The translations under genes and the position numbers were made by a program. The notes beneath the pieces were generated by a model. It was given only the letters and a program-made list of their open reading frames with translations. It had not been told where the DNA came from and ran no database searches. From the NCBI GenBank assembly GCA_903642235.1, contig CAHJWL010000003.1, forward strand, positions 248,001 to 312,000: a stretch of 64,000 nucleotides of DNA, written 5' to 3'. Shown here piece by piece: positions 8,285-15,601 of this stretch. This DNA is from Acidobacteriaceae bacterium (lineage in GTDB: Bacteria > Acidobacteriota > Terriglobia > Terriglobales > Acidobacteriaceae). How positions within the stretch are numbered: position 1 is the first letter of the stretch; the number at the start of each line of letters is the position of its first letter.

Positions 8285-10981
8285 ATGGAAGCTCCACTAA
8301 CGCCCGCCATGCGCCAGTACCGGGCGGCGAAGCAGGAGTACCCTGACGCCCTTCTCTTCTTTCGCATGGGAGATTTCTACGAGCTCTTCTTTGAAGATGC
8401 TGTGGTCGCGTCCCGCGAACTGCAACTCACGCTTACGGCACGGGATAAAGCACGCGCCGTGCCCATGTGCGGAGTTCCCTACCATGCAGCCGACGGGTAC
8501 CTCCAACGGCTGCTGCGGCGCGGGTACCGGGTCGCCATCTGCGAACAGATGGAGGATCCGAAGCTCGCAAAGGGGGTCGTCAAACGCGAGGTCACACGCG
8601 TCCTGACTCCCGGCACGGCCGTCGATGTCTCCCTCGGATCAGGTGAGAGCTGCTGGCTGGCTTCGATCGCTGCGGCTGCAACTCGCGATGGAGTCTGCGT
8701 GGGTATCGCAAGGGTGGATCTCTCTACGGGTGAGTTCAAGGCGACCGAGTTCTCCGGCCGCGGCGCGTGGGCCGAGGCCGTAGATGAGCTGAACCGGACA
8801 AGACCTGTCGAACTCCTCTACAGCCAGACCCTGTTTGAAGCCGAGACAAAGCGGGGTGTGAGTTCCCAATTAAAACTGGCCGGCACCGACGCAAAGCCCG
8901 AGAGCGTCCTCCATGGGCTGGAAAGCGTCCGCACGAAGACTGCTGTCGAGAGCTGGGTCTTCTCGACAGAGCATGCCATTCCGCTGCTGCGGGCACATTT
9001 CCGGCTGCACTCGCTTGACGGCATGGGGTTCAGCCGAAAGGATGCAGCGATCACCGCCGCAGGTGTTGTTCTCGAGTACCTGAAGCGCACGAAACAGGGA
9101 GCGCTTGAGCATCTGGAGAGCCCCTGCTTCTACGAGCGCTCGACGTGCCTGGGGCTCGATGCCGTTACGGTGCGCAATCTCGAACTGATCGATCCGCTCT
9201 TTACCGACGAAGATCAGCGCACCACTCTCTTGTGGACCATGGACGCCTGTCTGACACCGATGGGCAAGCGGCTCCTGCGGGCAACGCTGCTGCGGCCGAG
9301 CACGAGTGTGAACGATCTTCAACGGCGCTATGACGCGATCAGCGAAGCAGTGAACGATCTGCGGAAGCGGGCGGAGTTGAGACGATCGCTCGAGGGATTG
9401 CTTGATCTGGAGCGTCTGCTTGGTCGTGTGGCCGTCGACTCTGCCGGGCCGCGGGATGTGGTGGCTCTGGCGCGCAGCCTGGCACGCCTGCCCGCGCTGC
9501 TTCAGGCGCTTGATGGCTTTACCTCCGTTCTTTGGTGCGATCTCTTGCAGGCCTTTGACAGTTTGGAGGACGTGGAAGGACTGATTGCTCGGACCCTTTC
9601 TGACGAGCCACCCGTCTCGATCGGAGACGCAGGCGCGATTCGACCTGGTCTTTCGAATGAGCTGGACGATCTGCGGGATCTAAGCCGGAATGGTCGGCAG
9701 GCAATGGCCGCCATCGAAGAGCGCGAGCGGGCGCGTACAGGCATCGCCAGTCTGAAGGTTCGCTTCAACAACGTCTTTGGCTACTACCTCGAGGTGACCA
9801 AGGCGAATGCACATGCTGTTCCAGCCGACTACGAACGCAAGCAGACACTGGTCAATGCGGAGCGCTTCACCACGCCGGAGCTCAAAGATCTGGAGACCAG
9901 AATCCTGCAGGCACAGGATCGCTGCGAAGAGATCGAACGCCGGATCTTCAGCGAGCTGCGTACGGCTGTACTGGCAGCGGCGGGCCGTCTGCGAGGCACG
10001 GCACGGCGGGTCGCGGAGATCGATCTGACCGGTGCTCTTGCAGAGCAGGCGGCGCGGTTCGGATGGGTGCGTCCGGAGGTCGATGAGTCAGGAGCGATCG
10101 AGATCGTGCGTGGCCGGCACCCGGTCGTCGAGCGCCGCATGGAAGAGTCCGGTGCAGGCCGCTTTGTTCCGAACTCACTCTATCTCCAGGCAGCCGGCGA
10201 GGAGGGTGTAGGACCGGCGATCGGACTTGTAACCGGACCGAATATGGGAGGCAAGAGCACGTACCTGCGCATGGCCGCCCTCCTGGCTGTCATGGCACAG
10301 GCCGGCAGCTTCGTTCCGGCGGAGCGGTTTCACCTGGGGCTCATCGACCGTATCTTCACCAGGATCGGCGCCAGCGACAACGTGGCGCGGGGGCGCTCAA
10401 CCTTCATGGTAGAGATGACCGAGACAGCAGCCATCCTGAACTCGGCAACAGGCAAGTCGCTTATCCTGCTGGACGAGATGGGTCGCGGAACGGCAACATA
10501 CGATGGGCTCTCGCTGGCTTGGTCGGCGGTCGAACACCTGCATAACGTGGTCAGGGCCCGAACGCTGTTTGCAACGCACTACCACGAACTCACGCTGCTC
10601 TCGTCAAGCCTGGAACGGATGAAAAACCTGCGGGTCACAGTCAAAGAAACGGGCGGCAGCATCGTGTTTCTCCACACGGTAGAGGCAGGCGCGGCCAGCA
10701 AGAGCTACGGGATCGAGGTAGCGCGCCTGGCAGGGCTGCCGGCGACCGTGATCGAGCGTGCACGCGAGGTGCTGCGGGTGCATGAGCGAGCAGAGGTCGA
10801 GGGCGTCAGGGAGGTAAGCACCTCTGCGGGCACATTGGCAGAGCAGCCACTGCAGATGACAATGTTCACTCCACTCTCACAGACGATTGTGGACCGGATC
10901 GAGGCAGTCGATCTGGACGAGATGACACCGCGCGAGGCGATGAATCTCCTGGCGGAACTGCAGCGGGAGCTGCGCGCGTAA
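8285..10981 (+). CDS. mutS: DNA mismatch repair ATPase MutS
   Basis: 898 residues from the ATG at 8285 (MEAPLTPAMRQY); a GTG at 8219 and an ATG at 8243 are in frame but encode residues unlike the usual N-terminus. Domain I carries the mismatch-stacking Phe-x-Glu in RMGDFYELFFEDA. The connector, lever (DLERLLGRVAVDSAGPRD) and clamp domains follow. The C-terminal ABC-type ATPase has Walker A GPNMGGKSTYLR (about 651-662), the Q-loop region GSFVPAE, signature GRSTFMVEM, Walker B LILLDEMGRGT and ATHYHEL. It recognises mismatches and recruits MutL. It is first of four genes joined by overlaps of 1-4 nt (mutS-anmK-12183-12764), so expression is probably coupled. A 128-nt region shared with the divergent small gene holds the promoter. 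Confidence 0.97.
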   Translation: MEAPLTPAMRQYRAAKQEYPDALLFFRMGDFYELFFEDAVVASRELQLTLTARDKARAVPMCGVPYHAADGYLQRLLRRGYRVAICEQMEDPKLAKGVVKREVTRVLTPGTAVDVSLGSGESCWLASIAAAATRDGVCVGIARVDLSTGEFKATEFSGRGAWAEAVDELNRTRPVELLYSQTLFEAETKRGVSSQLKLAGTDAKPESVLHGLESVRTKTAVESWVFSTEHAIPLLRAHFRLHSLDGMGFSRKDAAITAAGVVLEYLKRTKQGALEHLESPCFYERSTCLGLDAVTVRNLELIDPLFTDEDQRTTLLWTMDACLTPMGKRLLRATLLRPSTSVNDLQRRYDAISEAVNDLRKRAELRRSLEGLLDLERLLGRVAVDSAGPRDVVALARSLARLPALLQALDGFTSVLWCDLLQAFDSLEDVEGLIARTLSDEPPVSIGDAGAIRPGLSNELDDLRDLSRNGRQAMAAIEERERARTGIASLKVRFNNVFGYYLEVTKANAHAVPADYERKQTLVNAERFTTPELKDLETRILQAQDRCEEIERRIFSELRTAVLAAAGRLRGTARRVAEIDLTGALAEQAARFGWVRPEVDESGAIEIVRGRHPVVERRMEESGAGRFVPNSLYLQAAGEEGVGPAIGLVTGPNMGGKSTYLRMAALLAVMAQAGSFVPAERFHLGLIDRIFTRIGASDNVARGRSTFMVEMTETAAILNSATGKSLILLDEMGRGTATYDGLSLAWSAVEHLHNVVRARTLFATHYHELTLLSSSLERMKNLRVTVKETGGSIVFLHTVEAGAASKSYGIEVARLAGLPATVIERAREVLRVHERAEVEGVREVSTSAGTLAEQPLQMTMFTPLSQTIVDRIEAVDLDEMTPREAMNLLAELQRELRA

Positions 10982-12186
10982 TGCTGCCCGGGGAACGATC
11001 CGCTGCTCCGCATGGCCAGAGCATGCTGGTGTGCGGCGTCATGAGTGGAACCTCCGCGGATGGAGTCGATGTAGCCCTCTGCCGGATCACGCCGGATCAG
11101 GATGGAACGCCGGCCATCGAGGTCTTGGGAGCCAGAACCTTCCCATACGCGAGCGCTGTGCGGGAGGCAGTGCTCCGGGCCATGGCGGCAGAGGCAATTA
11201 GTGTCGCGGAGTTGAGTCGCCTGAACTGGCGGCTGGGTGCCGTCTACGCCGACGCGGTGGCAGAGACCTGCGCCGGCTTCGATCTGCATCCGGAGCTGGT
11301 CGGGTGTCATGGCCAGACCATCTATCACCAGGGCGAGGCGAGCATCTTCCTCGGTGCCCCCACGCGGGCGACGTGGCAGACAGGAGAAGCGGCGCTCCTT
11401 GCAGAGCGTCTACGCTGCCCGGTAGTCAGTGACTTCAGACCAGCTGACCTGGCGGCGGGCGGACAGGCAGCGCCGTTGGTGCCGATGCTGGACTGGACCA
11501 TGTTCCGCTCGGCCTCTGTCGGCCGCGTGTTGGCAAATATCGGCGGCATCGGGAACATGACCGCTCTGCCAGCGAAAGCGGGCCTTGCGGACGTCCTTGC
11601 GTTTGATACCGGACCCGGAAACATGGTCATCGATAACTGCATGCGGCGGCTGTATGGCCGTGAGTTCGATGAGAATGGCGCGATTGCAGAGAGCGGGCGC
11701 GTGCTGCATGAGCAAACAGAGCGTGCGATGGAAGACACGTACTTCAAACTGCTGCCGCCAAAGAGCTGCGGACGTGAAGAGTTTGGAACCGCATTCGCGG
11801 ACAATTTCATAGCGCGCTGCAAGGCCTCGGGAGCGCAGGATGCTGACGTGATCGCGACCGCGACCGCGCTGACGGCAACCTCGATGGCAATGGCATACGA
11901 GCGTTTTGTAGCTGGACGTATGTCTGCAGCTGCGGGCAAGGTGGAGTTTGTCGTGGCAGGCGGTGGTGCCCGCAATCAAACGCTGATGGCGATGCTGCGA
12001 GAATGCTTTGCGCAGCGCGGTGTGACAGTGCGACGCATGGAAGAGTTGGGCGTCGCCGCAGAGGCGAAGGAGGCTGTAGCCTTTGCGCTGCTCGCGTGGT
12101 TGACGTGGTGGGGATTGCCAGGAAATATCCTTGGTGCGACCGGCGCCAGCCGGCGCGTCGTGCTGGGCAAGGTGAGCTTCGGATGA
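10981..12186 (+). CDS. anmK: Anhydro-N-acetylmuramic acid kinase
   Basis: 401 residues. The start overlaps the mutS stop by one base (TAATG) with GGGAGC upstream; an internal ATG at 11023 (MLVCGVMSGTSADGVD) is the minimal homologous start. AnmK phosphorylates and hydrolyses 1,6-anhydro-MurNAc to MurNAc-6-phosphate in cytosolic cell-wall recycling. Motifs: GVMSGTSADGVD (ATP and substrate loop), GCHGQTIYH, DFRPADLAAGGQAAPLVP (catalytic Asp), ANIGGIGNMT, FDTGPGNMVID and VVAGGGARNQTLM, all typical of the ASKHA-fold family. Placement beside a peptide-binding lipoprotein may link it to uptake of murein fragments, but this is only context. Confidence 0.95.
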   Translation: MLPGERSAAPHGQSMLVCGVMSGTSADGVDVALCRITPDQDGTPAIEVLGARTFPYASAVREAVLRAMAAEAISVAELSRLNWRLGAVYADAVAETCAGFDLHPELVGCHGQTIYHQGEASIFLGAPTRATWQTGEAALLAERLRCPVVSDFRPADLAAGGQAAPLVPMLDWTMFRSASVGRVLANIGGIGNMTALPAKAGLADVLAFDTGPGNMVIDNCMRRLYGREFDENGAIAESGRVLHEQTERAMEDTYFKLLPPKSCGREEFGTAFADNFIARCKASGAQDADVIATATALTATSMAMAYERFVAGRMSAAAGKVEFVVAGGGARNQTLMAMLRECFAQRGVTVRRMEELGVAAEAKEAVAFALLAWLTWWGLPGNILGATGASRRVVLGKVSFG

Positions 12187-12764
12187 GCGGACTCACCCCG
12201 CGGAATCGAGGAGTGCAGCCTCCGGTACGCAGGGCGTACCGCATGCTTCCTGCCGCAGCCGTCGTCGGCAGTCTCTGCCTGATCGCTCTCTCCTACCGAG
12301 CGGCTGCTGACCTGTGCTGGGGCGTGACGCACGGATGGCGAGTGGTCTACGGCGATGTCTCTCTCCGCGCTCCCTTCGGCTGGAGACAGGAGCGTACCCT
12401 CGCAGAGCCGCACGCCCTGGCACTCCGGAACTTCCTTCGGGCCGTACCATGGAACCAACGGCCCGACCGCATTCTGATCCACGAAGCGCAGGACCGCTTC
12501 CTCGCCGAAGAGATGGCCGTTCGCTGGCAGCGGCTGGAGACGCAACGGCTGACACCAGGCGACCGTCTGGAGCCGGCGCCAACTGATCCCTTCCTGCAGG
12601 AGCACTACCGCTGCTCGAATGTGCTTCGCTCGCGCGACGGACCGGTGAGTGTGACATGCTTCGATCGGGGTGGGCGATGGATCGTGAGTCTGCGCGGCGG
12701 GCCGCGCGAGATAGCGGATCTCTCCGAGCTCATGCAGAGCATTGCGTCGAGCGTGCCGCGGTAG
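12183..12764 (+). CDS. Hypothetical single-pass membrane protein
   Basis: 193 residues. The ATG overlaps the anmK stop (ATGA). A short basic N-terminus (RNRGVQPPVRRAYR) precedes one hydrophobic helix around residues 22-40 (LPAAAVVGSLCLIALSYRA), followed by an exported domain of about 150 residues. That domain has two Cys (HYRCSNVL and VSVTCFDRG) that could form a disulfide and ends IADLSELMQSIASSVPR. No known family is recognised. The tight coupling to anmK and to the following solute-binding lipoprotein suggests an envelope function, but nothing in the sequence defines it. Confidence 0.72.
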   Translation: MSGLTPRNRGVQPPVRRAYRMLPAAAVVGSLCLIALSYRAAADLCWGVTHGWRVVYGDVSLRAPFGWRQERTLAEPHALALRNFLRAVPWNQRPDRILIHEAQDRFLAEEMAVRWQRLETQRLTPGDRLEPAPTDPFLQEHYRCSNVLRSRDGPVSVTCFDRGGRWIVSLRGGPREIADLSELMQSIASSVPR

Positions 12765-14470
12765 TGCGGCGCTGGTCTGCTCTGCCGCAAGCAAGAGGCA
12801 TAGGAGGACGAGACAGCGCCGTCTTCGGCGGCAAGTCGCGCCTGGCCGTGTTCCTCATCTGCTGCTTGATCGTTGGCTGTCGAACTCGCGCGCCAGAGCC
12901 GGGTTCTGCGGTGATGGTGATCGAGTCAAGCCCGAACAATATGGATCTCCGCGTAGGCACCGATGCGCAGTCAGAGCGTGTAGGCGGCTTGCTCTTCGAT
13001 GCACTCGTGAAGAAGGACGCCCGCTTTGACCTGCGACCCTGGCTGGCGGAAAGCTGGGAGCAGCCGGATGCGCGGACGTGGATCTTTCATCTGCGGGATG
13101 GCGTCCGCTTCGCAGATGGCCGACCGCTGGAGGCGGAAGATGTGGCGTGGACGATCCGGTCGATGACGGATGGAACGCTGGTAACGGCAAAGAGCGGCGC
13201 CTTTGCGGCGGTGCAGCGCGTAGAGGTGCCGGAGCGGCTGACGGTTGTAGTTCGACTGACGCGGCCCGATGCAGGACTTCTGTTCAACATGAGCGATGGG
13301 CTGTTTGGCGTCGTGCCGCGTGGCTCTGGGCGCGAACTCGGGTTGCATCCAGTCGGATCGGGGCCCTTCCGGTTTGTGAGTGCCGTTCAGGATAAGGAGG
13401 TCGTGTTGGAGAGAAACCACGATTACTGGGCGGACCGGGACCCTGGGACAGTGACTGGGCTCCGGTCGGCGGACCTCGCCCAGGGCAATGACACCGCGAT
13501 GCGCAACCTTCCCGGTCCCATCGTGGACGGAGCTACAGGTGGCGCACGACTGATCGAGCGGCTGCGTTTCGCGGTGGTGCCGGATGCGATTACGACGGCG
13601 CTCGAGTTGAAGAAGGGATCAGCGGACGCGGAGAGTAACGTCATCACGCTCGACATGGTGCATGCGCTTCACAACGCGCCGGGGCTCGTGACGGAAACGG
13701 GTCCCAGCTCGGTTGCGATCTACATGGCCTTCAACGTGAGCGACCCGCTGCTGCGGGACAGGAGAGTGCGGCAGGCAGTGGCATACGCGCTTGATCGACA
13801 GGCGATCATCAACGCGTTGTGGCGGGGAAAGGCGCGGCTGGCCAATAGCCTGCTGCCGCCGGGGCACTGGGCACGGGCCGGCGATGCGCAGATGGCCAGC
13901 TACCCGCATGATGTGGCACGAGCGCAGGCGCTGCTCGAGGCGGCGGGCTTCAAAACCGCAGCGAACGGCGTGCGGCTCCGGTTGACGATCAAGACGAGCA
14001 CGGATGAGACGACGCGCCTGATGGCCACGGTCATGCAGGCACAGCTTCGGGCGGCAGGTATTGATCTGCAGATACGGTCGGCAGAGTTCGGAACGTTCTA
14101 TGCGGATGTAACCAGGGGGGCGTTTCAGATCTATGCGCTGCGGTGGATCGGAGTCAATGAAGATCCGGATATCTTTCGGTACGCCTTTCAGACAGCGATG
14201 ATGCCGCCGCGAGGTGGCAATCGAGGGCACTACTCGAATGCGCGAGTGGATGCTCTGCTGGCAGAGGCGGGAGCGACCACGGACCGGGACTTGCGACGGC
14301 GAGACTATGCAGAGATCCAGCAGATTCTGTCCGAGGATCTACCGGTGCTGCCGCTGTGGTACCCCGATAACGAGGTCGTGCATTCAGGCCGGATGCGGAA
14401 CGTTCAGCCTGGAGTGAGCGGAGACTTCGGGTGGCTGCGCGAGGCGCGGGTAGAGGAGAAAGCACGGTAG
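12764..14470 (+). CDS. Peptide-type extracellular solute-binding lipoprotein (family 5)
   Basis: 568 residues from a GTG at 12764 that overlaps the previous stop (TAGTG). The N-terminus has a basic stretch, then a hydrophobic core with lipobox (LAVFLICCLIVGC), so the mature protein should be lipid-anchored. The body matches SBP_bac_5/DppA-OppA proteins: LLFDALVKKDARFDLRPWLA, WIFHLRDGVRFADGRPLEAED, GSGPFRF, RQAVAYALDRQAIIN and a C-terminal DLPVLPLWYPDNEVVHS. Such proteins bind oligopeptides or similar ligands for an ABC importer. No permease or ATPase genes are adjacent, so it is an orphan here. An alternative upstream ATG (12656) would overlap the preceding gene by over 100 nt and is rejected. 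Confidence 0.87.
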   Translation: MRRWSALPQARGIGGRDSAVFGGKSRLAVFLICCLIVGCRTRAPEPGSAVMVIESSPNNMDLRVGTDAQSERVGGLLFDALVKKDARFDLRPWLAESWEQPDARTWIFHLRDGVRFADGRPLEAEDVAWTIRSMTDGTLVTAKSGAFAAVQRVEVPERLTVVVRLTRPDAGLLFNMSDGLFGVVPRGSGRELGLHPVGSGPFRFVSAVQDKEVVLERNHDYWADRDPGTVTGLRSADLAQGNDTAMRNLPGPIVDGATGGARLIERLRFAVVPDAITTALELKKGSADAESNVITLDMVHALHNAPGLVTETGPSSVAIYMAFNVSDPLLRDRRVRQAVAYALDRQAIINALWRGKARLANSLLPPGHWARAGDAQMASYPHDVARAQALLEAAGFKTAANGVRLRLTIKTSTDETTRLMATVMQAQLRAAGIDLQIRSAEFGTFYADVTRGAFQIYALRWIGVNEDPDIFRYAFQTAMMPPRGGNRGHYSNARVDALLAEAGATTDRDLRRRDYAEIQQILSEDLPVLPLWYPDNEVVHSGRMRNVQPGVSGDFGWLREARVEEKAR

Positions 14471-14489
14471 ACCGAAACTAAAGTCGAGA

Positions 14490-15245
14490 TCATGCTTTGG
14501 GTCGGGGCGTTCCCATATGGCGCACGATCATCTGCGGCACACGCACATTCTTTGGTTGGGCGCAGGCAAAGACAATCGCGTCGGCAACTTCGGCAGCCTC
14601 CATCATGGAAGACGTAGCGACATCCTCCGCATTGCGGCCGCGACCCACCGCAAATCGGGACTTGATGCCGCCGGGGCAGACGGTACAGATCTTGATTCCA
14701 TACGGTCGCAGCTCTTCGTCAACGGACTGTGCAAAGCCGACTTGAGCAAACTTTGTGGCGCTGTAGACGGCTTCGTTGGGAGCACCGGCAAGGCCGGCAA
14801 CGGACGAGACAAAAACGAGTGTGCCTGACCGTTGCGCCATGAACTGAGGGGCAACCGCACGACTGAAGAGGAAGGTGCTCCGCATGTTGCTGTTCATCAA
14901 CTCGTCAAAGTCCTCTGGCGTCGTTTCGACAAGGCTTTTGTAGTTTCCCTGACCGGCGTTATTGACGAGAACATCAACCTGTTGGTACGTCTCGAGTGCC
15001 GTTCGCAGGACCTCTTCTGCGGTTTCGGCGAGCGCGGCGTCACCCCGAACCGCGACGCAGGCTTCGCCGGCACCCTTGATCTCCTCGACCAGGCTGGCCA
15101 GCCGCGAAGCGTCCCGTCCCGTGGCAACAATGCGAACCCCTTCCGCAGCGAGAGCGATGGCAGTCGCCCGGCCCAGACCGGAGCTGGCGCCGGTCACGAT
15201 GGCGACGCGGCCCCGCAGTTGCTGAAGTGCACTTGCAATGCTCAC
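14490..15245 (-). CDS. Short-chain dehydrogenase/reductase (SDR)
   Basis: 251 residues, classical SDR size. The GTG at 15245 has an AGGAG box six nt upstream and gives MSIASALQQLRGRVAIV; in-frame sequence before it is not SDR-like. Motifs: TGASSGLG (cofactor-binding turn), NNAG (sheet stabiliser), catalytic Ser in FVSSVAG, YSATK (catalytic Tyr and Lys) and CPGGIKSRF. After the second strand ATGRD suggests NADP(H) preference. The substrate is not predictable. It is convergent with the solute-binding lipoprotein gene (19 nt apart) and has 350 nt of largely non-coding DNA upstream. Confidence 0.9.
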   Translation of the reverse strand: MSIASALQQLRGRVAIVTGASSGLGRATAIALAAEGVRIVATGRDASRLASLVEEIKGAGEACVAVRGDAALAETAEEVLRTALETYQQVDVLVNNAGQGNYKSLVETTPEDFDELMNSNMRSTFLFSRAVAPQFMAQRSGTLVFVSSVAGLAGAPNEAVYSATKFAQVGFAQSVDEELRPYGIKICTVCPGGIKSRFAVGRGRNAEDVATSSMMEAAEVADAIVFACAQPKNVRVPQMIVRHMGTPRPKA

Positions 15246-15601
15246 AGAACTCCTCGCACAGGACCAACGGCGGAGATCCATACGCCACTGGCGACTCGCA
15301 GTGTATCGAGCAACATCGAGTGCTGCAAGCAGGCGACAGGCACCGTGCCGCGGCTCCTTCGGCAGAGCAGAGAGCCGCCGCGCAGAAGGCAAAGACAGGA
15401 AGCAGCGGGGATATGGTAAAAGTCAGGGGGGAGCCTGGTGAGGCGCTCAGTTGCGCAAAGCCATCCTCCCGAACAGACGTGTGCCTGACGGATCACAACA
15501 ACAGGAACACCAAAGATAAACAGATCAGCCACGTCAGCACTTCCAAGCGGCTGATTCGCTGATCGGGCATTTTACGACTACTTAAGATTGAGGTGCATGC
15601 G
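15246..15601. other. Gene-poor intergenic region between SDR and GH2 genes
   Basis: This 356-nt stretch separates divergent genes and should hold both promoters. I see no repeat, terminator or conserved long ORF in it. The one item of note is a 25-codon minus-strand ORF for a hydrophobic peptide (listed separately). The plus-strand start at 15602 has TTGAGG about eight nt upstream. Confidence 0.5.
15493..15570 (-). CDS. Possible 25-residue single-helix membrane peptide
   Basis: An ATG at 15570 opens a 25-codon frame encoding MPDQRISRLEVL followed by an uninterrupted hydrophobic run ending LVFLLL. This is the layout of a small membrane peptide: charged N-terminus, then a transmembrane helix of about 15 residues. 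No convincing ribosome-binding site precedes the ATG (upstream is A/T-rich with TTAAG), and a chance occurrence is quite possible. It lies on the same strand as, and 250 nt upstream of, the SDR gene. Confidence 0.22.
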   Translation of the reverse strand: MPDQRISRLEVLTWLICLSLVFLLL

